From positions 1,850,001 to 1,914,000 of the forward strand of contig NZ_CP018061.1 in the NCBI RefSeq assembly GCF_002813755.1: a stretch of DNA of 64,000 bases, in the 5' to 3' direction. The notes under the pieces are model-generated. The model saw only the letters and a list, made by a program, of their open reading frames with translations. It had not been told where the DNA came from and did no database searches. Both the position numbers and the translations under genes were made by a program. Source of the stretch: Enterococcus mundtii (GTDB taxonomy: Bacteria > Bacillota > Bacilli > Lactobacillales > Enterococcaceae). This document shows, piece by piece, positions 17,599 to 26,199 of the stretch (its first letter is position 1; every line of letters starts with the position of its first letter).

Positions 17599-19347
17599 TT
17601 AGTAAAATTGGTCTGGTAAGATCGTTTCACCTAATTTTTCATTATCTCGATAGTCAATCGGGATATCGATGATGACTGGCCCTTCTGTAGCAAATCCTTC
17701 TTCTAAGGCAGATGCCAATTCTTCTGCATTGCTTACTCGCAGACCTTTAGCCCCAAAAGCTTCGGCATATTGAACAAAATCAACTGGTCCAAAATCAACC
17801 CCTGATGCTCGATCATATTTCATGATTTCTTGAAACTCGACCATATTATAACGACCATCATTCCAAATCAAATGAATGATCTTCAATTTTTTACGCACAG
17901 CTGTTTCTAAGTCTTGGGCAGAAAATAAGAAGCCACCGTCTCCTGACACAGAGATTACTTGCGTATTTGGACGAACCAGTGCAGCAGAGATTGCCCAAGG
18001 AAGTGCGACTCCTAATGTTTGCATGCCATTACTGAATAGCAAATGACGGGCTTCATAACTTCTAAAGTGGCGGGCCATCCAAATGTAATGACTACCTACA
18101 TCAACCGTCACAGTCATATCGTCCGTTACTTTCGATTGCAGTGTATTGATTACTTCTAACGGATGTAAGATCCCGTCTTCACTACTGGTTTCACAAATAT
18201 CTCGTGCCTTCAATTTTTCTTGCAACGTATTTAAATATTCTTGCGCATCTGCCGATACTTGTGTTTCTTCTAATGACTCTGTCAGTAAATCTAATGTTGC
18301 AGAAATGTCCCCGATTAGTTCACGTTCTGGTTGCATGTAACTGTCGATTTCAGCTGGTGTTTCATCAATGACGATGATTCTAGCATCTTTTTCAGCATTC
18401 CAGTTTCTCGCTTCATATTCGATTGGATCATAACCAATCGCAATTACTAAATCACTCCGTTTTAACAGCATATCTCCAGGTTGATTGCGGAATAGACCTA
18501 CTCGACCAAAAAAGTGGTCTTCTAATTGACGAGAAATCACACCGGCTGCTTGGAAAGTTTCTACCACAGGCAATCCTGTTTTTTCAACAAGTTGACGAAT
18601 GGCTGCTGTTTCATCTTTACTTGATCCACGCATTCCAACTAACAATACGGGTAACTTCGCTTCACGAATCCGTTCAACCAAGTAGTCGATATCTCCTGAA
18701 GAAGCTGAGCCTAATTTAGGATCTTGTAATGGTTTGATAACATCACTTTTGACGGGTGCATCCACCACATCTTGAGGGATACTGATAAAACTAGCGCCTT
18801 TTTTCGAACTCTTTGCCATTCGGTAGGCATTAGCGATAATTTCTGAAATTGTTTCAGGATCTTGGATTTCTGCACTATATTTTGTGATTGGTTCAAACAA
18901 CGCGGCATTGTTCATGCTTTGATGTGTTAATTTTAATAAATCACTTCGTTTTACTTGCCCTGCGATTGCCAACACAGGATCACCTTCTGCTGTCGCTGTG
19001 ACTAGTCCGGTTGCTAGATTACTCGCACCTGGCCCACTTGTCGCAATCACCACACCTGGTTCTCCAGTAATACGACCAATTGCTTGCGCCATAAAGGCGG
19101 CATTTTGCTCATGACGCGTCACGATCAACTCTGGACCATGATCTTCTAATTCATTGAATACTCCATCGATTTTCGCTCCTGGAATACCGAATACGTAATC
19201 AACTTGATGATTGATTAAACTTTCTACTACAGTTGTTGAACCTTGTTTTTCTTTAATCACTTCTTCTGATACAGTTTCTACGCCTTGTTTTTCTTTAATC
19301 ATTTCTTCTGATACAGTTTCTAAACCTTGTTTTTCCTTAACCAACAT
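17599..19347 (-). CDS. alsS: Catabolic alpha-acetolactate synthase with a tandemly repeated N-terminus
   Basis: 582 residues. ThDP-dependent enzyme: [15 protein letters not shown], catalytic Glu in [13 protein letters not shown], and the ThDP/Mg site [15 protein letters not shown] with [13 protein letters not shown]. It joins two pyruvates to alpha-acetolactate. It is longer than usual because the first ~45 residues hold two extra 14-residue units (KEKQGxETVSEExI) before the normal [13 protein letters not shown] start. The ATG at 19347 has AAAGGAAG at good spacing, so the repeats are probably translated. Operon with budA. Confidence 0.96.
   Translation of the reverse strand: MLVKEKQGLETVSEEMIKEKQGVETVSEEVIKEKQGSTTVVESLINHQVDYVFGIPGAKIDGVFNELEDHGPELIVTRHEQNAAFMAQAIGRITGEPGVVIATSGPGASNLATGLVTATAEGDPVLAIAGQVKRSDLLKLTHQSMNNAALFEPITKYSAEIQDPETISEIIANAYRMAKSSKKGASFISIPQDVVDAPVKSDVIKPLQDPKLGSASSGDIDYLVERIREAKLPVLLVGMRGSSKDETAAIRQLVEKTGLPVVETFQAAGVISRQLEDHFFGRVGLFRNQPGDMLLKRSDLVIAIGYDPIEYEARNWNAEKDARIIVIDETPAEIDSYMQPERELIGDISATLDLLTESLEETQVSADAQEYLNTLQEKLKARDICETSSEDGILHPLEVINTLQSKVTDDMTVTVDVGSHYIWMARHFRSYEARHLLFSNGMQTLGVALPWAISAALVRPNTQVISVSGDGGFLFSAQDLETAVRKKLKIIHLIWNDGRYNMVEFQEIMKYDRASGVDFGPVDFVQYAEAFGAKGLRVSNAEELASALEEGFATEGPVIIDIPIDYRDNEKLGETILPDQFY
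19241..19345. repeat. 42-bp tandem repeat in the 5' end of alsS
   Basis: Two nearly identical 42-bp units (19241-19282 and 19283-19324) and a partial third encode 14-residue copies of the N-terminus of AlsS. The unit keeps the reading frame, so unit number can change without breaking the enzyme. Confidence 0.9.
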
Positions 19348-19486
19348 GAGACATCTTCCTTTTCAACGCTATTTACATGGTCATTACATAATAAATAGAA
19401 ATAATATTAATACAGATATTTACACCTGTTTCATTTATTAGTCTAGCACTTAATGAGTCATTTGTGTAGTAAGAAGCAAAAAAAAA

Positions 19487-19521
19487 GACATACATTTTTG
19501 TCACATGGACAAAATGTATGC
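19487..19521 (-). terminator. Terminator after the acetyltransferase gene
   Basis: CATACATTTT(T)GTC pairs with GGACAAAATGTATG, one bulged T, followed on the minus strand by a long T run. It lies between the GNAT gene and the alsS promoter. Confidence 0.75.
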
Positions 19522-19534
19522 TTTTTTATTGATT

Positions 19535-20029
19535 TTAATATTTTTTTCCTAGAATGATCAGGTCATTTTCTTGATCGCCCATGTTGGCAATTTTTGGCAA
19601 ATGTCCCCAAATGGCATATCCATTTTTGAGAAATAACTTTTTACTCGCCTGATTTACATCAAAAACAAATGCCAGCACTGTCTGGATTTTTAAACGATGC
19701 AGTTGAGTTTCCACAAAGGCAAGTGCGGCCTTGCCTAAATGATGACCACGTGTCACCGGGTCTAGATAAATACTGATTTCAGCTGTTTGTTGATACGCAG
19801 GCCGACCATAAAAATCACTAAGACTGATCCAACCGACGATATGATCGTCGTGATACATCACCCAAAGCGGTCTGGTGTCAGGATGATGCGCTTCAAACCA
19901 AGGGATTCTCGAGTCAACCGTTATCGGTTCTAGGTCCGCCGTTGCTTGCTTCGATGCGATAGACTGATTATAAATGTCAACAATTCGCGGTAGATCCTTG
20001 ATCGTTGCATAGGTATACTTGATATCGAT
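19535..20029 (-). CDS. GNAT-family N-acetyltransferase with a probable AUC start
   Basis: About 164 residues from an ATC codon at 20029. GNAT features: YATIKDLPRIVDIYNQSI, the AEISIYLDP beta strand and the acetyl-CoA loop VTRGHHLGKAALAF. The frame is open up to an ATG at 20119, but that region holds an extended -10 promoter (20056-20064) and no ribosome site. The only good site, AAAGGGGG, lies 8 nt before ATC, and homologous proteins begin at this point. It resembles phosphinothricin-type acetyltransferases; the substrate is unknown. Confidence 0.8.
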   Translation of the reverse strand: MDIKYTYATIKDLPRIVDIYNQSIASKQATADLEPITVDSRIPWFEAHHPDTRPLWVMYHDDHIVGWISLSDFYGRPAYQQTAEISIYLDPVTRGHHLGKAALAFVETQLHRLKIQTVLAFVFDVNQASKKLFLKNGYAIWGHLPKIANMGDQENDLIILGKKY

Positions 20030-20055
20030 TGGTTTCGCCCCCTTTATTTTTGAAT

Positions 20056-20064
20056 AGTATAACA
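20056..20064 (-). promoter_or_regulatory. Extended -10 promoter of the GNAT gene
   Basis: TGTTATACT on the minus strand is a TGn-extended -10 box. Transcription would begin near 20049, only a few nucleotides before the AAAGGGGG ribosome site, so a start codon farther upstream cannot be on this transcript. Confidence 0.6.
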
Positions 20065-20129
20065 CGTTTTTTATCATCGTTATACAGTAAAAAAAAGGAG
20101 TTGTATTGAAACCAATCATATTACTACTA

Positions 20130-20246
20130 TTAGTATTTATTCTTCATTCTTTTTGATTGTTGGATGATTTTGAGCGCACGTTTTCGTGTTTTGATATTCG
20201 GGCTTTTCAATCTTCTGTATGCACTTGAAAGATCTTGCTTCTCCAT
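20130..20246 (-). CDS. 38-residue basic peptide, putative metal homeostasis protein
   Basis: The frame begins MEKQDLSSAYRRLKSPN and continues IKTRKRALKII; it is short, very basic and without membrane helix. It matches from memory the small peptides called putative metal homeostasis protein in lactic acid bacteria. The ribosome site AAAGGTGGG is good. It follows the L33 gene by 34 nt and probably shares its Zur-type promoter. Its molecular role is unknown. Confidence 0.75.
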   Translation of the reverse strand: MEKQDLSSAYRRLKSPNIKTRKRALKIIQQSKRMKNKY

Positions 20247-20280
20247 TTTATCCCACCTTTTCTCGAATATTCATTCCATA

Positions 20281-20430
20281 CTATTTCACTTCTGTAAAAA
20301 GCATTTTCTTTCTTAACTTAGGTGAATATTTTTTCAGCGCTAATCGTTCAGGGGTATTTCTTTTGTTTTTACTCGTCAAATAGATCCGTTCACCGGTTTC
20401 CTTGCATTCTAATGTAATGTTTTGTCGCAT
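20281..20430 (-). CDS. rpmG: Ribosomal protein L33, zinc-free type
   Basis: 49 residues, [17 protein letters not shown] at the start, which is the L33 family start. It has only one Cys, so the two CxxC pairs of zinc-binding L33 are missing. Zinc-free L33 paralogs replace the zinc form in zinc starvation, often under Zur. The ribosome site AGAAGG is 8 nt before ATG. A Zur-like box lies about 85 bp upstream. Confidence 0.93.
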   Translation of the reverse strand: MRQNITLECKETGERIYLTSKNKRNTPERLALKKYSPKLRKKMLFTEVK

Positions 20431-20513
20431 CTTTTTTTCCTTCTTTCACTTATTTTTATGATTCAATCGCGGACTTATTTCGGCTTTTACTCAAATTTTC
20501 TATCCATTGCAAA

Positions 20514-20528
20514 CAGTAATGATTACGA
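20514..20528 (-). promoter_or_regulatory. Zur-box-like palindrome before rpmG
   Basis: CAGTAATGATTACGA matches the Gram-positive Zur consensus TCGTAATNATTACGA at 13 of 15 positions, including the whole inner GTAAT-N-ATTAC core. With the zinc-free L33 and the metal peptide downstream, zinc-dependent repression is likely. Confidence 0.7.
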
Positions 20529-20633
20529 TTTATAAAAATAATATACGCTACTCATTTACTTGTGTCAATAAAAAAACGAATGAAAATCCGCTCAAATGAA
20601 TGCGCACTCATTTCACTTCATAAAAAAATAACA

Positions 20634-20687
20634 AAAAAACTGCTGTTTAATGAGGCAACTGCTTACTCCATTGACCGACAGTTTTTT
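20634..20687 (-). terminator. Hairpin after the GH20 pseudogene
   Basis: AAAAAACTG and CAGTTTTTT pair perfectly over a long 36-nt loop, with a T run after the stem on the minus strand. A weak terminator; it also isolates the Zur-controlled pair. Confidence 0.5.
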
Positions 20688-20697
20688 GTCTTTACTA

Positions 20698-21710
20698 TTA
20701 ATTAGTACTTGTTTCTAGCAATTCAAATAAATCTGTTAATACAAACTCTGCTTGTGGCTCATCTGCCCAAATACCGACCATACTCCCCTTCACCGGTAAT
20801 TCAGTACCGCTAACTACAGTGGATGTTGAGATTGTCGCTTGTGCGGTTTTTGCTGTATCAAAGGAGTAATGTCCTTGTTCACTTGTTTTTCGACCGATGA
20901 CCCAATACCAGTGATCGTTCGTATTCACTAGTTGATGCCCTTGATCAAGTAAAAATTCGGCAGAACTGACGTGATAGTTGTCCCATCCCGCTGTCCAATA
21001 GGCAATCATTAAGTCTTGATCGAATCGACCAAATTGTTCTTTTTCCTCATAGTAGATGCCGTCGTTAAATACGATCGGAATCATCCCATAGGTTTTAACC
21101 AGTTGAGCCAATTGATTGGTATAGGTGACAAAATCTCGATACTTCCCAGACTGCTGGAGTCCTCGCCACCCGCCATCAGTTAAATCATTGGCAAATTCAT
21201 CGCAACCTATATTGAAGGAACTAGCTATCGTTGAGAAGTAGCTCACATATTTTCAAGCAGTGCTTTCGTGAAAGCGACCGCTTCTTGATTGTCCAGATCA
21301 AGTGTGCGAATGGACGTTTGATAGCAGGGATGTTGAATACCTAATTGTTGCATTCCTGTTAAAATCGCATCCATATGTCCAGGCTTATTGATCAGCGGGA
21401 TCACTTCTATGTTTTCTGCCTTAGCCACACTAGCTAACTCTGTCATTTCTGTTTCCGTCAAATAAGTACCATTAGGATCATCATAATACTGTTTTGTTCC
21501 TGCAATCAATGCTTCTTTGACTGATTGACTGGCATAAGTTATTCCTTTGACAATCAGCGTCATGTCATCCAGTAAAAAGCGTAAACCATTATTTCCCAAT
21601 GCAAAAGAAATTGCCGTATATTGACATTGACTTGCTTTTTTTATGATCCGGATCAATTGTTCTTTTGAAAAATATTTACGTCCATTATCAATCAATAAAA
21701 CCTTTTCCAT
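20698..21710 (-). pseudogene. GH20 beta-N-acetylhexosaminidase, broken by a frameshift
   Basis: Two frames carry one protein. The 5' part (21710 to 21243, from the ATG after GGAGGTAAAG) has LINKPGHMDAIL and ends at a TGA. The 3' part (from about 21246) begins VSYFSTIASSFNIGCDEFAND, the GH20 catalytic Asp-Glu motif, and runs to 20698. Adding one A in the run at 21250-21253 restores ...LEKYVSYF... and a protein of about 337 residues. The intact enzyme would release terminal N-acetylglucosamine or N-acetylgalactosamine. No signal peptide is seen. A sequencing error is possible. Confidence 0.85.
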
Positions 21711-21795
21711 CTTTACCTCCACAAAAGAAATCGTTTACATATTATACAATAAAGGAGGCCCAACGAAAATACTCTTTTTCATTTAAATAAAAAAA

Positions 21796-21840
21796 TCCCC
21801 CTCCCAACCAGATTACTCGATTGTCAAGAAGGAGAGGGTT
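21796..21840 (-). terminator. Terminator after the M24 gene
   Basis: On the minus strand CCCTCTCC pairs (with GU pairs) to GGGAGGGG, followed by ATTTTTTTA. It starts 3 nt after the stop codon of the M24-family gene. Confidence 0.7.
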
Positions 21841-21843
21841 TGC

Positions 21844-23241
21844 TTATTCAACTGGAGCTACACAGAATGCCTTTTCTTTGGCTAAAAAGAACGGACGGAG
21901 ATAACCGACAGTGTTTGATAATGGCAGCAATTCTTCACTTAAATGAATCTTCAAGACATCTGCTAAATATTGCTTACGTCCAACGATCCGCTCCCACATG
22001 TCTGGATATTGCTCCTTCAATTCATTTCTCAATCCTTCATCTGCAAGTGCCACACATTCTTCTGCACTTACTCCAGTATATCCTGATACAGAAGGAATAA
22101 TATCTAATTGGAAGATCATACCACTCTTGATGATTTCTTGCGAACCAGAATAAATGGGTGAGGCTAACCATTCTTCATCCGCCGTCAAGTGTCCTGGATT
22201 CAAATGCCAGTGATAGGTCGCTTGTGGCAAGACTGTTTCAATCAACTGATACAGATCTGCCCCCTTCATTCCGATATGGATGGCTTCTAACCAACTAACG
22301 ATAGCTGCATAATAAGGTTTTGCTACTCGATCAAGATAATCGGCTTGTTCTGCTGGCAGTTGAGCTTCTTCTTCGATTACAAATCCTGTACGACTGGATA
22401 AGCCACCTTTGAAGCCTGTCGTCAATGACAGCGGATCACCTAATTGGATCTTTTTGGCTGTCGGATAAAGATTCGCAAATTCAAAACGGCGTCCAGTTGC
22501 AGCAATCGTGATCACTGTATTCGCTTGTCCTTGTCCGTGCAATAACTCTCCGATCTCGGATTCTTTCACACCAGGTTCAATGGCATCTAATGCACGTAGC
22601 ATGCAAGACGAAGCAAGATTTGCCCCATATTCGTAGTGTGCGATTTCATTTGCATTGTTCGTGACACGCGCCCCTTCCTCACCAATCAATAGATGAGTGC
22701 CATTGACGATAGCCGTTTCCGCAGTGGTTGCTTGTTTTAGCGCATCTACGATAAAAAATGGTACATCGAACAATTGGCTATTGTCTTGTGTCGTAGACGT
22801 AAACAACTTCCAACCGACTAAACCGATTTTCTTTCTATCTGCTACCTCTAATGATGCAAAAATAGCTGACAGATTTTGTTCATGGTCCATTGGTTGATTC
22901 GGTAAAGAAAATGCTGGATAATGGATCAAATCAGCAGTGATCCGCGCATGTGCATTCATTTTTAGATTCTCATTCCCAAGGATCATCGTGAATTTGCCTG
23001 TTTGATCTAACACCAATAATCCTTCTTCAAATCGCGGGATAAAGCCTGTAAAATATTCAAAATTACCACCATGCTCTTTATCTGCGTATATCACCAACAG
23101 TTCGATCGCTTCGGCTTTCATGCGTTCGATCGTTTTGTTGATTCGTTCGGTGATCGTGTCCTCTGTCAAAAAAACAGGGGGAACATCTGGAAAAATCGCT
23201 GGTTTTGGTATAGTTGTTAACTGGATGTTTTCTTTTTTCAT
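21844..23241 (-). CDS. M24 'pita-bread' fold protein with lost metal ligands
   Basis: 465 residues. The N-terminal creatinase-like domain spans about 1-180 and the C-terminal M24 domain about 195-450. Alignment by eye with Xaa-Pro peptidases shows the two Asp ligands replaced (PLSLTTGFKGGLSSRTGF in place of D..G....D.T), the His kept (NPGHLTADEEW), the first Glu changed to Asp (FQLDIIP) and the second kept (SAEECVAL). It may be a metal-free hydrolase, as creatinase is, or a binding protein. It overlaps the DeoR gene by 4 nt. Confidence 0.8.
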   Translation of the reverse strand: MKKENIQLTTIPKPAIFPDVPPVFLTEDTITERINKTIERMKAEAIELLVIYADKEHGGNFEYFTGFIPRFEEGLLVLDQTGKFTMILGNENLKMNAHARITADLIHYPAFSLPNQPMDHEQNLSAIFASLEVADRKKIGLVGWKLFTSTTQDNSQLFDVPFFIVDALKQATTAETAIVNGTHLLIGEEGARVTNNANEIAHYEYGANLASSCMLRALDAIEPGVKESEIGELLHGQGQANTVITIAATGRRFEFANLYPTAKKIQLGDPLSLTTGFKGGLSSRTGFVIEEEAQLPAEQADYLDRVAKPYYAAIVSWLEAIHIGMKGADLYQLIETVLPQATYHWHLNPGHLTADEEWLASPIYSGSQEIIKSGMIFQLDIIPSVSGYTGVSAEECVALADEGLRNELKEQYPDMWERIVGRKQYLADVLKIHLSEELLPLSNTVGYLRPFFLAKEKAFCVAPVE

Positions 23242-24005
23242 TCATTCTTCCTCGCTTCTATGAGTTCTACGTGGTTCTCAGTCAGTGCTTTGGCTAATGC
23301 TTTAGGAGGCTTTTGATCCGTTATCAAATAGTCAATCGCTGATAAGTCGCAAACTTTATAAAAACCAGTTTTATCTAGTTTTGTATGATCCGCTAGCGCG
23401 ATCACCCTGCGTCCTTGTTGGATCATCTGGCGTTTCACTAAGCCTTCTTCCTCCGTATGGATGAACAGACCTTCGTTTGACAATGCAAATACGCCAAGTA
23501 GCGTATAGTCTGCTTGATAATTTTTCAACTGCTCCACTGTTTCCGTTCCAAATAAAAACAACTGTTCTTTGTGTAATCTACCGGGCAATAATGAAATAGC
23601 TGTTTTCGGATAATTAGCTAATAATAAAGCGTGAGATAAAGAATTGGTGACCGCATGGATTTTTTTGTCCGGTAGTTCTCTGATCACTGCTTCCACCGTG
23701 GTCGAAGAATCAAAGATGATCGAGGAAGGATCTGCCATTATTTCAAGCGCCTGCTCAGCCATTTGTTTTTTCACATCATTTAGGATCGTTGACCGTTGTT
23801 CATAATCAAAGATCGTTGCTTCTTTTTGAATTGCTAAAGCACCGCCATGGGTCCGTTTGATTTGGCGCTGTTTTTCTAACTGGATCAAGTCGCGGCGAAT
23901 CGTATCTTTCGACACATCTAAGCGATCTGCTAAATCTTCGATCGAAGCACTTTTTTCTTGATCAATCATTGTTTTGATACGCTGGATGCGTTCTTCCTTC
24001 AACAT
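23238..24005 (-). CDS. DeoR-family transcriptional regulator
   Basis: 255 residues from the ATG at 24005 with AAAAGGAG upstream; the GTG at 24014 abuts that site. The helix-turn-helix is SIEDLADRLDVSKDTIRRDLIQLE with the following RTHGGA. The C-terminal DeoRC sensor domain contains IIFDSSTTVEAVIREL and VIALADHTKLDKTGF, a sugar-phosphate binding fold. It is cotranscribed with the M24 gene and probably controls it; a terminator separates it from the phosphonate operon, so control of that operon is only a possibility. Confidence 0.92.
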   Translation of the reverse strand: MLKEERIQRIKTMIDQEKSASIEDLADRLDVSKDTIRRDLIQLEKQRQIKRTHGGALAIQKEATIFDYEQRSTILNDVKKQMAEQALEIMADPSSIIFDSSTTVEAVIRELPDKKIHAVTNSLSHALLLANYPKTAISLLPGRLHKEQLFLFGTETVEQLKNYQADYTLLGVFALSNEGLFIHTEEEGLVKRQMIQQGRRVIALADHTKLDKTGFYKVCDLSAIDYLITDQKPPKALAKALTENHVELIEARKNE

Positions 24006-24127
24006 GATGCTCACTCCTTTTATCTAAGATACGCTATTTTGCATTTTTTTGCAACATTCTGCTGTTTTTTCATAAAAAGTGGGGCATTCACCCTCTTGCA
24101 CCACTTAAAACTGAATGAACGGCAAAA

Positions 24128-24225
24128 ACAGAAGGAACTTCTTCGAAAAAAAGGTGTCATCCACAAAAATTTGAAGAACAATTCTTGTGGATGACACCTT
24201 ATTGCTCGAGGTTAAACACTTCTGT
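24128..24225. repeat. Palindromic intergenic element, copy B
   Basis: Outer arms ACAGAAG and CTTCTGT surround an inner perfect 16-bp stem. Sequence outside and inside the stem resembles the element at 44697-44809, for example ACGG..AACAGAAG, CTTCGA.AAAA, CCACAAAAATTT.AAGAA and a closing ACTTCT...ACCTCTT. Similarity extends from about 24095 to 24240. Confidence 0.65.
24151..24200 (-). terminator. Terminator of the phosphonate operon
   Basis: Perfect 16-bp arms (AAGGTGTCATCCACAA and its complement) around 18 nt, followed on the minus strand by a run of seven T. It lies 51 nt after the phnX stop and forms the core of the palindromic element. Confidence 0.85.
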
Positions 24226-24250
24226 GCAGACCTCTTGATGGTGGGACGAA

Positions 24251-25045
24251 TCAATTCATAACAGCTTGCTTCTCTTCAATCATTTCTATGAGTCTTGGCA
24301 AATCAGAAAACCGATCGATCACATGATCTGCACCAGCTTCTAAAAATTCTTGACGCACCCGTTCAAAAAGTTTTCCTTTTTCAGCAGCTGACAATTGCTG
24401 ATACGTGTCAAAGGAATAACCAGCTTGTGAACTTCCTTCAATTACGCCCACAGAAAGGACTCCTGCATTCTTCCCTTCGAGTATATCAGAGATCGTATCT
24501 CCTAGTTTTAACACTTCTTGTCTATTTTCCTGTTTAAAATAGTTCAAGTTCCTTAATAACATCTCTGGGGAGGGACGCCCTTTGCCGTCTACTTCATCTG
24601 GCGTGACGATGCGATCTGGTTGATACCCTTGTTCTTTCGCCTTCGCAACAACGATTGCCATCATTTCACTCGTATAACCAGTCGTACTGCCGATTTTTGT
24701 TCCTCGCTTACGTAAAGTCGCGACTGTGTCAAGTACACCTGGTTTCACTTCTGCATGATTTGCCAATTGTTGGAATAATACTTCTTCAAATGTTTCATAG
24801 ATTGCCTCGATATCAGTAGTTTCAGGCTGACGTCCGTGAGTTTCTAACCAACTTTCAGCAATACGAGGCATTTCTAGCATCATTTGGATATGCTCGATTT
24901 TTTTCATTCCCATCGGCTCTCTGATTTCTCGTTCAGTCACAGTGATTCCTTGATGTTTAAAGGCTTCGCGAAACGCTGCCACCGGTGCCATACAACCAAA
25001 ATCGACTGCTGTTCCTGCCCAATCTAAGATGACCACATTAATCAT
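24251..25045 (-). CDS. phnX: Phosphonoacetaldehyde hydrolase (phosphonatase)
   Basis: 264 residues. HAD superfamily with VILDWAGTAVDFG (nucleophile Asp in DxAGT) and the cap-domain Lys in GMKKIEHIQMML, which forms the Schiff base with the substrate. VTPDEVDGKGRPSPEMLLRN is the third signature. It cleaves the C-P bond of phosphonoacetaldehyde to acetaldehyde and phosphate. The start overlaps the phnW stop by 8 nt, behind GGAGGAGCG. Last gene of the 2-aminoethylphosphonate operon. Confidence 0.96.
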   Translation of the reverse strand: MINVVILDWAGTAVDFGCMAPVAAFREAFKHQGITVTEREIREPMGMKKIEHIQMMLEMPRIAESWLETHGRQPETTDIEAIYETFEEVLFQQLANHAEVKPGVLDTVATLRKRGTKIGSTTGYTSEMMAIVVAKAKEQGYQPDRIVTPDEVDGKGRPSPEMLLRNLNYFKQENRQEVLKLGDTISDILEGKNAGVLSVGVIEGSSQAGYSFDTYQQLSAAEKGKLFERVRQEFLEAGADHVIDRFSDLPRLIEMIEEKQAVMN

Positions 25046-26189
25046 TTTTTCGCTCCTCCATATATTGCTGGATCAACCCAGCTACTTTTTCAATATCTTC
25101 CAGATAGATCTCACCAATATTCCCAATCCGGAAGCAATCAGTATCACTGATTTTTCCAGGATAGATTGCGTAGCCATGTGCTTTTAAATAGTCATAAAAT
25201 GCTTGGAATTCGAATTGGATGCTCTCTGGATATTTGAATGACGTGATGAAAGGTCCTTGATTCTCACTAACATAGGCTTCAAACCCAATTTCCGCCATTC
25301 GTTCACGCAAACGCTCATTGTTCAACTGATACCTGTCATAGCGAGCATCGATACCACCTTCATCCGCCAACTCTTCTAGCGCTTGCCAAAACGCTAATAC
25401 AGTATGTGTTGGCGAAGTGAAACGCCACTTCCCATCAATGTCCATCACACGAAATTGATCATAAAGATCCATACTCAACGTGCGTGCTTGTCCGGCACTT
25501 TTTTTTAGTAGCTCTTTTTGACAAATCACAAAGCCAAATCCAGGCACTCCTTGGATACATTTATTTGCACTCGAAACAAGAAAATCGATTCCTAACTCTC
25601 CAACAGGGATCGGAATGCCACCAAAGCTTGACATTGCATCAACGATAAAACACAATTTGTGTTTCTTTGTCACTGCTGAAATCGCTTCTAAAGGATTCAA
25701 AATACCAGAAGTCGTTTCACTGTGGATCATTGCAAGTGCAGTAATATCAGGATGCAACACTAATAGTTCCTCGATTTTTTCAGCTTGTGGTATTTCATTT
25801 TCAGCCACTTGATAAATCACATGATCAATGCCGTGGTATTCAGCCATTTGCACCATCCGTTGGCCATAAGCACCATTTGTACAGATCAGTAAGCGGTCTG
25901 TCGAGCCAACAACTGAACTTAACACAGATTCAACTGCAAAGCTGCCACTTCCTTGCATCAAAACAGCTGTATAAGCCTCATTGGAGACACTAGCAAGATC
26001 AAGCAATCGTTGACGAATCGCCTGGGTGATGACTTTAAAATCATCATCCCATGTACAATGATCGACAAGCATTGCTTCTTTCACTGTACGACTCGTGGTC
26101 AGAGGACCTGGTGTCAATAATTTATAATTGATTTTACTGTGATTGATTTCTTTTTCATACTGTTCAATCACCTTTGTTTTTCCACTCAT
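25038..26189 (-). CDS. phnW: 2-aminoethylphosphonate-pyruvate transaminase
   Basis: 383 residues from the ATG at 26189 (AGGAGAAAGAAA upstream); an earlier in-frame start at 26207 would overlap the transporter gene. Class V aminotransferase: LLTPGPLTTSRTVKEAM at the start, DAMSSFGGIPI with the PLP Asp, and the PLP lysine in VSSANKCIQGVPGFGFV. It converts 2-aminoethylphosphonate and pyruvate to phosphonoacetaldehyde and alanine, feeding PhnX. Confidence 0.95.
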   Translation of the reverse strand: MSGKTKVIEQYEKEINHSKINYKLLTPGPLTTSRTVKEAMLVDHCTWDDDFKVITQAIRQRLLDLASVSNEAYTAVLMQGSGSFAVESVLSSVVGSTDRLLICTNGAYGQRMVQMAEYHGIDHVIYQVAENEIPQAEKIEELLVLHPDITALAMIHSETTSGILNPLEAISAVTKKHKLCFIVDAMSSFGGIPIPVGELGIDFLVSSANKCIQGVPGFGFVICQKELLKKSAGQARTLSMDLYDQFRVMDIDGKWRFTSPTHTVLAFWQALEELADEGGIDARYDRYQLNNERLRERMAEIGFEAYVSENQGPFITSFKYPESIQFEFQAFYDYLKAHGYAIYPGKISDTDCFRIGNIGEIYLEDIEKVAGLIQQYMEERKND

Positions 26190-26199
26190 TTTCTTTCTC

